Assembly: GCF_026339935.1 (NCBI RefSeq)
Contig: NZ_JAPEPX010000001.1
Coordinates: 6,041,501 to 6,105,500, forward strand
Direction of reading: 5' to 3'
DNA length: 64,000 nucleotides
Source of the DNA: Streptomyces sp. NBC_01551
GTDB lineage: Bacteria > Actinomycetota > Actinomycetes > Streptomycetales > Streptomycetaceae
This document shows, piece by piece, positions 52,625 to 62,633 of this stretch (positions are counted from its first letter, which is position 1; each line of letters begins with the position of its first letter). The notes beneath the pieces are model-generated. The model saw nothing but the letters and a program-made list of their open reading frames with translations. It had not been told where the DNA came from and did not search any database. The position numbers and the translations under genes were made by a program.

Positions 52625-55395
52625 CGCCCGCCACCCGCCCGCGTACGACGTCGCGCGGCGGTGACCACGAGCCAGCCGGCCAGTACGATTCCGGCCGCGG
52701 CGCCCGCGAGCCCGGCGGCCTGCAGCCCGGTGGAGGCCAGCTTCCCGCCGGCCCCACCGTCCCCGCCGGACGCGTCGCCCGGGGTGACGATGACGGGCTT
52801 GGACGCCGAGGAGCTGGGAACCGGCTGCGGGGTGGTGCCCGTCAGGCTCCGGGTGAGGGTGCCGAAGGAGATGCCGGTGGCGCCGCCGAGGGCCTGGGTG
52901 GAGGCGCGGACGTCGGAGCCCGGCTGGCCGCCCTTGGTGACGTTGAAGCCGCCGTCGGCGTTCTGCTGACTCGCCAGGAACGTGCGGGCCTTGGCGATCT
53001 GCGCGCCGTACTTGGGGGCGTCCAGCGACAGTCCCTGGATGGCGAGGGCCGCGGAGTTGACGGAGTTGCCCGAGGCGCCCTGGAAGCCGCCGTCCTCCTT
53101 CTGCTGCGCCGCGAGCCAGACCAGGGCCTTGTCCACGGCCGCCTGCGAGTCGGCGTCGGGCAGCAGGTCCACGGTCATGGCGGCCATGGCGGTGGAGTCG
53201 ACCTCGGGGTCGCTGGGCTCGCCGATCAGGCTGACCCAGCCGCCCGAGGGGGTCTGGAGGCTCTTGAGGTAGGCGACCGGCTCGGCCGCGGCGGCCGTCT
53301 CCCCCGCGCGGACCTGGGCCATGACGCCGAGCGACTGCTTGAAGACGGAGGTGGCGTAGGTGTAGTTGCCCTTGGCCGCGCACTGCTGGCGGGTCGTGGT
53401 CTTGGCGGCGCAGGTGCCCTCGGCGAGCGCGGCGATCAGGTCCCGGCCGCCGAAGTCGCGCGGGTTGCGGCCGACGGTCTCGGCGAGCACGGCCGCCTTG
53501 CCGATGGAGCCGCCGCTCGCGTACTTCGTGCCGACGAGGGTCCAGTCGTGCAGGCCGCGGTTCTTGCCGTCCTTGCCGCCCTTGTCGAGGAAGTCGACGA
53601 CATTGCGCAGCGCGGCGTTGTCCGTGCCGGTGGCCGCGAGGGCGTAGGCGCCGTCGATGGTCATCCCGTAGTCGGCGAAGTCGGTGGCGCTCTCGTAGTA
53701 GCGGCCACGGATCAGCCGGCTGGGGTGCGTGAGGTAGGCCGTGGCCTTCTTGAGGTCCGGTCCCTCGCCCGGAGGAAGCGACGGGGAGGGGCCGGTGGGC
53801 TTGGGGTCCGTCGGCTTGGGGCCCGTCGGCTTGGTTTCGCTCGGCTCGGGCTTCGGCTCGGGCTTCTTGGTCAGCGTCACCAGGTCGCTCTTGGCGCCGC
53901 CGACGACGGCCGGCGTGGTGGCGAACAGCAGCGGGTCCGTGCTGCCCTCCTCGAACGGGAAGGCGCCCTCGGGAAGTTGCTGCCGGGAGAGCCAGGAGAC
54001 GCCCGCGTCGGCGTGGCCCGGATCGCCGAGCGCGCGCAGGGCCTGGGCCGCCCAGCCGGTGGCGTAGGCGCTGCCGGCCGTGCTGTACGAGACGGCGGGC
54101 CAGGCGCCGGTCGGCAGCTGGGCCTTCTTCAGCGAGGTCCGGGCCGCCTGCACGACGGCGTCGTGGCCGCCGGCCCGCTTGAGGGCCAGTGCGACGAGAG
54201 CGGTGGTGCCGGCCTCGCTCTCGCAGGTCGCGCCGGGCGCGAGCAGGGAGCTGGGGAAACCGCCGTCGTCGCACTGGAGCAGCGCCAGCCGGTTCACGGC
54301 GTCGGCCGGGGGCGTCACACCGCCGTTGAGCAGGGCGATGACGGCCATGGCCTGGCCCTCGGTCTGCCCGGTGGAGCGGAAGTCGCCCTTGGCGGCGCAG
54401 CCGGGGACGGGCTCTGGGGCGTCGGCGCCACTGGGGCAGACGTACTTCACGAGGTCACGGAGCAGGTTGCGGCCGCCGAAGGCGCGCGGGTCCTTGCCGG
54501 TGGCCTCGGCGACGAGCGCGAGCCGCGCGGCGGCGGTGGCGTCCGGGGCCTGGTCCTTGCCGGCCGGGTAGGCGTACGCCTCCGTCTGCGCGGGCGTGGC
54601 GAGGAACGCCGCGGCCTTCCGGGCCACCGGGCTCTCGCGGTCGAGAGCGGCCAGCGCGTAGACGACCTCGGTGGTGAAGAGGTGGTTCGGCGTCGTCTCG
54701 CCCTCGTTGACGACGCGTTCCCCGTCGGTCAGCTTCCCCGTGAGCCAGCGGGTGGCGGCGGGGAGGTTCACCGCGCCGGGCGGGACGTCCGGCGGCTTGG
54801 GGCCACCGGGGTCCGGCGACGGGGTGCCGCCGCCGGCCCGCACCTCGTCGGGGGAGAAGGTGGGCTTGCCGGAGGTGCCGCCGATGTCCGTGCCGCCGAA
54901 CACCCAGGCGTCCACGTCACCGTCCTTCGGCGTGCGGGACATCGCGCCCAGGGGGCTGTAGGTCCAGTTCTTCTGCCCTGGCGAGGCGATCCAGTACGAC
55001 CAGTAGGCGGTGGCCTGCGGGGTGAGGACGCAGTCCTCCTTGTCCGGAGTCGGGTACGGCGTGCCGGAGTTGAAGGATCCGTTGCCGATCCGGCAGATGA
55101 AGGCGGGGCCGTCGTGGACGGTGCCCTCGGTGGTGAAACCGCCCGCGTGCAGCAGCTCGTACCCGGTCGTGGGAGTCGTGTCGCAGCCCCGCTCGACCTT
55201 GCCGCCGAACGGCCCGAAATCGACGGCGACGATCGCGCCGGTGGTGGCGGTGCACCCCCCGATCGGGTCGGCCGCGGCGGGTGTCGTCCCGCTCACGAAG
55301 GCGACGCTCGCGGCGAAGGTCAGCAGCGCCGCCGACACGAGGGACAGCAGCCCCTTGCTCCCGATGCGTTGCTCTGCTTGCTCTGTGGTCCCCAC
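52621..55395 (-). CDS. LAxTG-anchored surface protein with two alpha-toroid repeat blocks
   Basis: 924 residues from the GTG at 55395 (AGAGGGG upstream). Signal peptide, then the same four-Cys domain as the next gene (FICRIG, AYWSYWIASPGQ), then two blocks of squalene-cyclase/prenyltransferase-like helical repeats (about 180-475 and 515-840; GGFP, GGWVSL, GGFQGASG), separated by a KPEPKPEP linker, and a sortase-E-type signal GKLASTG followed by a helix and RRR. Human intrinsic factor and transcobalamin carry this alpha6/alpha6 toroid as their N-terminal domain. First gene of the operon behind a cobalamin riboswitch, so a cell-wall B12 receptor is the inferred role. Confidence 0.82.
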   Translation of the reverse strand: MGTTEQAEQRIGSKGLLSLVSAALLTFAASVAFVSGTTPAAADPIGGCTATTGAIVAVDFGPFGGKVERGCDTTPTTGYELLHAGGFTTEGTVHDGPAFICRIGNGSFNSGTPYPTPDKEDCVLTPQATAYWSYWIASPGQKNWTYSPLGAMSRTPKDGDVDAWVFGGTDIGGTSGKPTFSPDEVRAGGGTPSPDPGGPKPPDVPPGAVNLPAATRWLTGKLTDGERVVNEGETTPNHLFTTEVVYALAALDRESPVARKAAAFLATPAQTEAYAYPAGKDQAPDATAAARLALVAEATGKDPRAFGGRNLLRDLVKYVCPSGADAPEPVPGCAAKGDFRSTGQTEGQAMAVIALLNGGVTPPADAVNRLALLQCDDGGFPSSLLAPGATCESEAGTTALVALALKRAGGHDAVVQAARTSLKKAQLPTGAWPAVSYSTAGSAYATGWAAQALRALGDPGHADAGVSWLSRQQLPEGAFPFEEGSTDPLLFATTPAVVGGAKSDLVTLTKKPEPKPEPSETKPTGPKPTDPKPTGPSPSLPPGEGPDLKKATAYLTHPSRLIRGRYYESATDFADYGMTIDGAYALAATGTDNAALRNVVDFLDKGGKDGKNRGLHDWTLVGTKYASGGSIGKAAVLAETVGRNPRDFGGRDLIAALAEGTCAAKTTTRQQCAAKGNYTYATSVFKQSLGVMAQVRAGETAAAAEPVAYLKSLQTPSGGWVSLIGEPSDPEVDSTAMAAMTVDLLPDADSQAAVDKALVWLAAQQKEDGGFQGASGNSVNSAALAIQGLSLDAPKYGAQIAKARTFLASQQNADGGFNVTKGGQPGSDVRASTQALGGATGISFGTLTRSLTGTTPQPVPSSSASKPVIVTPGDASGGDGGAGGKLASTGLQAAGLAGAAAGIVLAGWLVVTAARRRTRAGGGR

Positions 55396-55494
55396 CACGG
55401 CCCCTCTGTTGGCCGGGGCGGACCAGTGCGTGGCAAAAGGGCTTCCGCCGGGCACCGTGGCCAGGGGGAAACCATTCGAACCACGCCGTAGTCC

Positions 55495-55640
55495 GCGACG
55501 GCGCTTCTCGCTGCGAAAACCTGGCTCCAGGCATTCCGGCTCGCCCGGCGGTGCCGGGCCTACGGTTGCGGGTCAGCGCCGGATTCAGACCGGCTTCCCC
55601 TGGAGCTGAGTGCTTGTCAGTCGGAGTGGAACACGCGGCC
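55495..55640 (-). promoter_or_regulatory. Cobalamin riboswitch controlling the ECF operon
   Basis: Read on the minus strand, the core (55600 to 55561) is GGGGAAGCCGGTCTGAATCC followed by GGCGCTGACCCGCAACCGTA, the conserved centre of the cobalamin riboswitch. It is followed by CGAGCCGGAATGCCTGG. Outer boundaries are approximate. It sits about 100 bp before the GTG of the surface-protein gene. In this class cobalamin binding shuts expression off. Confidence 0.93.
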
Positions 55641-55734
55641 AAAGACAGCGTCAAGGTGGTCTGCGTCTCATGGAGACCGCTTCGTTCACCGGCGCCGCGG
55701 CCGTGTTCGCGGTGGCTGGCGGACCCTTGACCAC

Positions 55735-55850
55735 TCGGGTAGCGTCCTGGGCTGCCACATGGGGGAATCCGGTGAGAAGCCGGAGCTGACGCGCAACGGT
55801 GTGGGACGGCGGGGGCCGTCTCCGAGCCCGAATGCCCAAGCGGCGATGCA
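55735..55850 (+). promoter_or_regulatory. Cobalamin riboswitch controlling the intrinsic-factor-like gene
   Basis: Plus-strand core GGGGGAATCCGGTGAGAAGC then CGGAGCTGACGCGCAACGGT (55761-55800), preceded by GCTGCCACA and followed by CCGAGCCCGAATGCCC (55822-55837). About 120 bp before the ATG at 55972. Boundaries approximate. Divergent from the minus-strand riboswitch at 55495-55640. Confidence 0.92.
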
Positions 55851-55971
55851 GTACAGGAAGCCGTACCACGCGTTCCGGACGGCGGCCCTCCTTCGTCAGT
55901 GCCCGGTCGCGCCCACGCGCGGCGCCGGGGTGCGGGGACCGGCCGGCGTCCGCCGATTCCAGGAGCAGGAC

Positions 55972-57384
55972 ATGTCCCGTCCCCGCACTTCCCGCCGACT
56001 CGCGCTCGCGGTGCCCGCCGCGCTCGGCGCCTTCGCCCTCACCGCGCTGCCCGCCTTCGCGACCTCGACGCCGGCGCAGATCGCCACGTCCAAGACCAAC
56101 GGCGTCGCCTACCTCAAGTCCCTGCAGGCCGCCGACGGTTCCTACGCCGGGGCCGGGCTGTCCAACGAGTGGGCGTTCAGCGCCTTCGCCGCGACCGGTA
56201 CCGCGGTCGTCGACGTCGCCCCCGGCGGTGACACGACGAAGAACGCCCGCACCGTCTACCGCAACCTGCTCTCCACGTCGGGCTGGCCGTCCGCCTCCCC
56301 GGTCGTCACCGACTACGAGCGCGGCACGCTGAACGCCTACGCCGCCGGCATCGACCCGGCCCGCGTCTCGGCGTCCCGCAACCTCATCGCGAACGTCTAC
56401 TCCTACTGGCAGACCGCCGAGGCCGGCTACTTCGGCCCGTCCGGCAACTTCAACGGCACGGTCTTCGCGGCCCTTTCGCTCGGCGGCGCCAAGACCCAGG
56501 CCGGCGGCGCGCGGGTCCCGCAGGCGCTGACGGACTCGATGGTCACCCGGATCCGCGCCAACCAGCACGTCGACGGAGGCTGGACCTTCAGCAAGGCCGA
56601 GGGCAACCCCACCGCCCTCAACTCCGCGAGCGATGTGGACATGACCGGCGCCGCGATGGCCGCGCTCTGCGTCTCCGGCGTGCCCAACACCGACACGGAC
56701 GTCGTCCAGGCCAAGGCCTTCCTCAAGAGCAAGCTGGCCGGCTCCACCGGCGCCTTCAACTCGCTCTACGGCGTCAACACCAGCTCCAACGGCTGGGGCA
56801 TCGCCGGCCTGAACGCCTGCGGCATCAACCCGCAGACCGGCGACTTCCTCACCCCGCTCGGAAAGACCCCGGTCGACTTCCTGATCGCCAACCAGTACAA
56901 CCCGGCGGGCGGCTTCAAGTACAAGCCGGCCGACACCACGCCGACCGCCTACGCCTCCATCGACGCGCTCCGCGCGGTCGCCGGCGGCGGCTTCACCACC
57001 GCCCCGCCCGTCCCGGTGACGCCCGGAGCCCCCCAGTGGGTCGCCCAGAGCACCTTCACGGCCGGCACCGCGACCAAGCTGGCGCTGACCGTCGACGACG
57101 GCGCCGGCAACCTCAAGGTCTGCTCGGTCGCCTTCACCCCCACCGGCACGACCACCACCCTCGGTGACGTGCTGACCGCGGCCACCGGCGCGGCCACCCC
57201 GGCGGGCTGCGTCACCAGCGTGACCCCCTCATCCGGCACCGGGGCCATCACGGCCGTCAACGGCACGGCGAACAGCGGCGGTTCGACGTGGAAGGTCAGC
57301 GTCGACGGTTCCGCCTTCGCGGGCGCCGCCCGCGAGAAGGTCATCAACGTGGGCGACACCATCGCCCTGCGCTACGGCAGCTGA
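55972..57384 (+). CDS. Secreted alpha-toroid plus DUF4430 protein (intrinsic factor/transcobalamin-like)
   Basis: 470 residues. AGGAG precedes the ATG. Signal peptide about residues 1-30 with cleavage near AFATS. Residues 35-340 form helical toroid repeats (NGVAYLKSLQAADGSYAG; ANQHVDGGWTFS; GGFKYKP). After a PVPVTPG linker, the last 115 residues are a DUF4430 beta domain (TLGDVLTAATG, ITAVNG, STWKVSVDGS, VNVGDTIALRYG). Toroid followed by DUF4430 is the domain order of human intrinsic factor, which clamps cobalamin between the two. With its own cobalamin riboswitch, a secreted B12-binding protein feeding the ECF transporter is the best reading. Confidence 0.85.
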   Translation: MSRPRTSRRLALAVPAALGAFALTALPAFATSTPAQIATSKTNGVAYLKSLQAADGSYAGAGLSNEWAFSAFAATGTAVVDVAPGGDTTKNARTVYRNLLSTSGWPSASPVVTDYERGTLNAYAAGIDPARVSASRNLIANVYSYWQTAEAGYFGPSGNFNGTVFAALSLGGAKTQAGGARVPQALTDSMVTRIRANQHVDGGWTFSKAEGNPTALNSASDVDMTGAAMAALCVSGVPNTDTDVVQAKAFLKSKLAGSTGAFNSLYGVNTSSNGWGIAGLNACGINPQTGDFLTPLGKTPVDFLIANQYNPAGGFKYKPADTTPTAYASIDALRAVAGGGFTTAPPVPVTPGAPQWVAQSTFTAGTATKLALTVDDGAGNLKVCSVAFTPTGTTTTLGDVLTAATGAATPAGCVTSVTPSSGTGAITAVNGTANSGGSTWKVSVDGSAFAGAAREKVINVGDTIALRYGS

Positions 57385-57394
57385 GCGGACACGG

Positions 57395-57433
57395 CCGAGG
57401 GGCTGCGAGCCTGCACCGCACGCAGCCCCTCGG
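57395..57433. terminator. Bidirectional terminator between the two DUF4430 genes
   Basis: 13-bp perfect stem (57395-57407 with 57421-57433) and a 13-base loop, between convergent stops. Confidence 0.75.
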
Positions 57434-57463
57434 GGCACGGGGATCCCGCCGAAGGGGCGAGGA

Positions 57464-57952
57464 TCAGAACGAGGTCCAGGTGAAGGCCACCTGGTCGCCG
57501 GGGTTCAGCTTGAACTGGCAGCCGCCGACCGGGGTGGGCGTGCCGTTGACGGAGATGTTCCAGTAGGCCGCGCCGCCGCCGCTGACGTTCTTGATCGTGT
57601 CGACGGAGAAGTCGTCGAAGGACGCGTACCAGGTGCCGTCCCAGTCGAAGTAGTTGCGCCGGGCGGCGTCGTCGAGCGCGGCGGTCGGGGTGGGGACCTT
57701 GGACGCGTTCGCGCCGCCGTTGGTGCCGTCGCACTTGTGCGTGCCGCCCGTGGCGGTGGTGACGTCGTGCCCCTTGGTTCTGACCTTCCCCTCGAACAGC
57801 AGCCCGTCGGGCCCCTGGACGGTCAGCTTCACGTTGATCGGCGTGTTCGTCGCGGGCTTGGCCTGGGCGTGCGCCACCGCGGGCGCGGTGGCGAGGGCGA
57901 GGCCGAGGGCCGCGGCGGTGACGACGGCGCGGCGGGCGAGGGTCTGGCGCAT
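57464..57952 (-). CDS. Secreted stand-alone DUF4430 protein
   Basis: 162 residues from the ATG at 57952, after AGGAAGG. Signal peptide to about residue 32 (AVAHAQA). The mature part is a single DUF4430 domain (INVKLTVQGPDGLLFEG; AAYWNISVNGTPTPVGGCQF; LNPGDQVAFTWTSF) with two Cys. It equals the beta half of transcobalamin without the toroid and could pair with a toroid-bearing protein of this locus. It has its own cobalamin riboswitch upstream. Confidence 0.87.
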   Translation of the reverse strand: MRQTLARRAVVTAAALGLALATAPAVAHAQAKPATNTPINVKLTVQGPDGLLFEGKVRTKGHDVTTATGGTHKCDGTNGGANASKVPTPTAALDDAARRNYFDWDGTWYASFDDFSVDTIKNVSGGGAAYWNISVNGTPTPVGGCQFKLNPGDQVAFTWTSF

Positions 57953-58084
57953 GGGGTGCCTTCCTGGAGTGGACCGCACGGTCCGGAGCCCGCGGTCCCT
58001 CCGGCCCGCGCGCGGCCGTCACCGGCCCGCTTCCCGGAGGAAACGGGCAGGGTGCGTCCGGCCAGGGGGCTGGGGGCTTCGCGC

Positions 58085-58225
58085 TGCAGACCATGACAGT
58101 GAGAAGCAGTGCACGTTGCACCCTGGGTACTCCGACTCACGGCGCGGATCGCGCCGTTCACGGTTGCAGGTCAGCGCCGGATTCACACCGGCTTCCCCCA
58201 GCTGCGCACGCATTCGGTTGTGGGC
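58085..58225 (-). promoter_or_regulatory. Cobalamin riboswitch controlling the DUF4430 gene
   Basis: Minus-strand core (58200 to 58159) GGGGGAAGCCGGTGTGAATC then CGGCGCTGACCTGCAACCGTG, almost identical to the riboswitch at 55561-55600, followed by a GAGTCGGAGTACCC segment. About 130 bp before the ATG at 57952. Boundaries approximate. The remaining 58226-58425 holds only a terminator. Confidence 0.93.
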
Positions 58226-58341
58226 CCCGGTCCGAGGACCGGAGTAGACGCATCGTACCCGGCAACTCGGCCTGGCGGGGAGGCCATTGGGCGAGGGGGG
58301 TGCGGGGCGGGAGGCGGGGGTGCGGGGCAGGACGGCGGGTA

Positions 58342-58371
58342 GGGGTGCGACGGCACCACCCGTCGCACCCC
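58342..58371 (-). terminator. Terminator of the glyoxylate-shunt operon
   Basis: 12-bp perfect stem (58342-58353 with 58360-58371), six-base loop, 55 bp after the dehydrogenase stop. Confidence 0.75.
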
Positions 58372-58425
58372 CGCCGATACGCCGCGCCGTCGGCACCCTC
58401 AGCCCCGCCGGCGGACCGGGACCCC

Positions 58426-59316
58426 TCAGTCCCGGTCGTACATGTGGAACCCGCGCCCCGTCTTGCGCCCGAGCAGCCCCGCCTGCACCATCCGCTGGAG
58501 CAGCGGGGGCGGCGCGTAGAGCGGCTCCTTGAACTCCTCGTACAAGGACTCCGCGATCGCGGCCACCGTGTCCAGGCCGATCAGGTCGGCGAGCCTCAGC
58601 GGCCCCATCGGATGGGCGCAGCCCAGTACCATCCCGGCGTCGATGTCGGCGGCCGTCGCGTACCCGGACTCGGCCATCCGGACCGCCGCCAGCAGGTAGG
58701 GCACCAGCAGGGCGTTGACCACGAACCCGGACCGGTCCTGGGAGCGGATCGCGGTCTTGCCGAGGGCGTCGACGACGAAGGCCTCCGCCCGCCCGGCGGT
58801 GTCCGCCGTGGTGTGCAGCGAGGAGACGATCTCCACCAGCGGCAACACCGGCACGGGGTTGAAGAAGTGCAGCCCCACGACCCGGTCGGCGCGGCGGGTG
58901 GCCATCCCCAGCCGCATGACCGGGATGGCGGAGGTGTTGCTGGCGAGGATCGCCTCCGGGTCCTCCACGATCTTGTCGAGGGCGGTGAAGATCTCGGTCT
59001 TCACGTCCGCGTTCTCGACGACGGCCTCGATGACCAGCTGCCGGTCCGCGAGATCGTCGAGGTCGCCGGTGAACAGCAGGCGGGCCAGGGCGTCCTCGGC
59101 GGAGAGCCGGTCCAGCTTTCCGCGCTGCACCGCCCGTTCCAGCGAGACCGCGACGCGCTCCCGGGCGGCGCGGGCAGCCGCGGCGCCGGTCTCGCAGACG
59201 ATGGTGTCCAGGCCGGCCCGGGCGCAGACCTCGGCGATGCCGGCGCCCATCTGGCCGCCGCCCACGACCGCGACGCGGCGGACGGGAGAGCTGACGGGAG
59301 AGCTGAGCGGGCTCAT
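58426..59316 (-). CDS. 3-hydroxybutyryl-CoA / 3-hydroxyacyl-CoA dehydrogenase
   Basis: 296 residues. NAD-binding GGGQMGAGIAEVCARAG, catalytic region HFFNPVPVLPLVEIV with the active-site His, and C-terminal domain QDRSGFVVNALLVPYLLAA, LGCAHPMGPL. It oxidises or reduces the 3-hydroxyacyl-CoA in butyrate or fatty-acid metabolism. ATG overlaps the malate synthase stop (ATGA), so acyl-CoA oxidation and the glyoxylate shunt are expressed together, which makes sense for growth on acetate or fatty acids. Confidence 0.93.
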   Translation of the reverse strand: MSPLSSPVSSPVRRVAVVGGGQMGAGIAEVCARAGLDTIVCETGAAAARAARERVAVSLERAVQRGKLDRLSAEDALARLLFTGDLDDLADRQLVIEAVVENADVKTEIFTALDKIVEDPEAILASNTSAIPVMRLGMATRRADRVVGLHFFNPVPVLPLVEIVSSLHTTADTAGRAEAFVVDALGKTAIRSQDRSGFVVNALLVPYLLAAVRMAESGYATAADIDAGMVLGCAHPMGPLRLADLIGLDTVAAIAESLYEEFKEPLYAPPPLLQRMVQAGLLGRKTGRGFHMYDRD

Positions 59317-60905
59317 GCGCGGGCCTCCGTACGGCGGACCAGGTGACGGCTGTACGCGTCGGGGGTGAAGAAGGCCGGCAGCTCGCGGGCGAGCGCGCTC
59401 TCCTCCAGTACGGCGCGGGCCTCGGCGACCAGCGCCCCGGGCTGCTCCCGGGCCAGGGCCGCGCACTCGGCGTCGAGCAGCCCGAGCACGTCCTCGCGGC
59501 TGACGGTGCGGTGCCGCAGCCACTGCCACAGCTGCACGCGGGCGATCTCGGCGGTGGCCGCGTCCTCCATCAGCCCGTACAGGGCGACGGCCCCGCTGCC
59601 GCGCAGCCAGGCGTCGAAGTAGCGCAGCGCCACGGCGACGTTGGCGCGGACCCCTTCCGGGGTGGGCGGCCCGCTGATCCGGCGTACCGACAGCAGGTCG
59701 GACGCGTGGACCTCCACGTCCTCGCGGGTGCGCTCGATCTGGTGGGGCCGCTCGCCCAGCACCCCGTCGAACACCGTGCGGCAGACGGGGACCAGCCCGG
59801 GGTGGGCGACCCAGGAGCCGTCGAAGCCGTCCTCGGCCTCGCGCTCCTTGTCGAGCCGTACCTTGGCCAGCGCGGCCTCGTTCGCCGCCGTGTCCCTGCT
59901 CGGGACGTGGGCGGCCATCCCGCCGATGGCGTGGGCGCCCCGGCGGTGGCAGGTGCGCACGAGGAGCTCGGTGTACGCCCGCATGAACGGGGCCGTCATG
60001 GTGACCCTGGCCCGGTCGGGCAGCAGGAAGTCGGTGCGGTGGGCGAAGTTCTTGATCAGGCTGAACAGGTAGTCCCAGCGGCCCGCGTTCAGCCCCGAGG
60101 AGTGCTCGCGCAGCTCGTAGAGGATCTCCTCCATCTCGAACGCGGCGGTGATCGTCTCGATCAGGACGGTGGCCCGGACCGTGCCGCGCGGGATGCCGAG
60201 GAGCTCCTGGGCGAGCAGGAACACGTCGTTCCACAGCCGGGCCTCGTACCGGTTCTCCAGCTTGGGCAGGTAGAAGTACGGGCCGTACCCGGCGTCGATC
60301 TGGCGCTGCGCGCAGTGGAAGAAGTAGAGGCCGAAGTCGACGAGGGAGGCCGGGACCGGGTCGCCGTCGATCTCCAGGTGCTCCTCGGTGAGGTGCCAGC
60401 CGCGCGGGCGGACCACGATCGTGGCGGGGGAGTCCCCGAGCCGGTACTCCTTGCCCTCGGGGGTGGTGAAGTCGATGCGCCGCTGAATCGCATCGAGCAG
60501 GTTCAGCTGGCCGTCGATGACGTTGTCCCAGGTGGGGGACGTGGCGTCCTCGAAGTCGGCCATCCAGACCCGGGCGCCGGAGTTGAGGGCGTTGACCGTC
60601 ATGCGGCGCTCCGGCGGGCCGGTGATCTCGACGCGGCGGTCGCTCAGGCCGGGGGCCGGCGGGGCGACGCGCCAGTCGGGGTCGGCGCGGACGGCCGAGG
60701 TGGCGCGGGAGAAGTCCAGGGGCGTGCCGGAGGCGAGGTTGCCCGACCGGCGGCGGCGCTCCTTGAGGAGCTCCAGACGCCGGGGCGCGAAGGCCTCGTG
60801 GAGGCGGGCGATGAAGTCCAGCGCCGGGGGAGTGAGGATCTCCTCGTGGCGCTCCCCCTGCGTTCCGAGGACCTGGACGCGGTGGGCGGTTGCGTGGGCG
60901 GGCAT
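59313..60905 (-). CDS. aceB: Malate synthase A
   Basis: 530 residues, the usual length for isoform A. Family blocks: VWMADFEDATSPTW, ATIVVRPRGWHL, YFYLPKLENRYEARLWNDVF, RATVLIETITAAFEMEEI and GGMAAHVPS. Condenses glyoxylate with acetyl-CoA to malate, second step of the glyoxylate shunt. The ATG at 60905 gives the expected N terminus. 71 bp downstream of isocitrate lyase on the same strand, so probably one operon. Confidence 0.96.
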   Translation of the reverse strand: MPAHATAHRVQVLGTQGERHEEILTPPALDFIARLHEAFAPRRLELLKERRRRSGNLASGTPLDFSRATSAVRADPDWRVAPPAPGLSDRRVEITGPPERRMTVNALNSGARVWMADFEDATSPTWDNVIDGQLNLLDAIQRRIDFTTPEGKEYRLGDSPATIVVRPRGWHLTEEHLEIDGDPVPASLVDFGLYFFHCAQRQIDAGYGPYFYLPKLENRYEARLWNDVFLLAQELLGIPRGTVRATVLIETITAAFEMEEILYELREHSSGLNAGRWDYLFSLIKNFAHRTDFLLPDRARVTMTAPFMRAYTELLVRTCHRRGAHAIGGMAAHVPSRDTAANEAALAKVRLDKEREAEDGFDGSWVAHPGLVPVCRTVFDGVLGERPHQIERTREDVEVHASDLLSVRRISGPPTPEGVRANVAVALRYFDAWLRGSGAVALYGLMEDAATAEIARVQLWQWLRHRTVSREDVLGLLDAECAALAREQPGALVAEARAVLEESALARELPAFFTPDAYSRHLVRRTEARA

Positions 60906-60976
60906 GCGGGTCTCCTCGAGACGGGGAGGTGAGCAGGGGGAGCGGGAGGCGGGAAGGCGGGCCGGGAGGCGGGGGC

Positions 60977-62263
<1,287 letters not shown>

Positions 62264-62633
62264 GACCGTCACCGTCTCCATGATTCGATCGAGCTGTGCC
62301 CGCACGTCAAAGATGCGAAGCATTGGCACTCTGTGCCGTCGGATGGATCGCGACCCGCCGTCCCCGTGTGTGGAGCGAGCTGAGCAATGTTGTCGAACCA
62401 CCGTCCGGAACCTGCCGAGAACACCGACATCAGGGCATGAATCGCGCCCGGTGGTTCCGTCCGTGCCGCCTGGTCCGGCGGGGCCGCAGGACGACTCTCT
62501 CAATGACACCCAGTGCCATCAATCCTGGACGCGTGCTAACTTCTGCGAATCTTTCCGCGCGGAATTGCCAAGTTTGCCAAGGTCGGCCGACGCGGAAAGC
62601 GCCTAGGCTGACGCGGGACACGAGGGGGACGCG
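62264..62633. promoter_or_regulatory. Divergent aceA/regulator promoter region with RamB-like sites
   Basis: 370 bp without a gene. TTGCCAA occurs twice nine bases apart (62565-62571 and 62574-62580), giving AAGTTTGCCAA (62570-62580), and AACTTCTGCGAA lies at 62538-62549. Both resemble the C. glutamicum RamB site [A/G]AA[A/C]TTTGCAAA. A TAGGCT box (62604-62609) could be the regulator's -10. Confidence 0.55.

Noticed and set aside
55759..55971. Extended N terminus for the intrinsic-factor-like protein starting at the ATG at 55759
   Set aside because: That ATG lies inside the riboswitch; the ATG at 55972 has AGGAG and a proper signal peptide.
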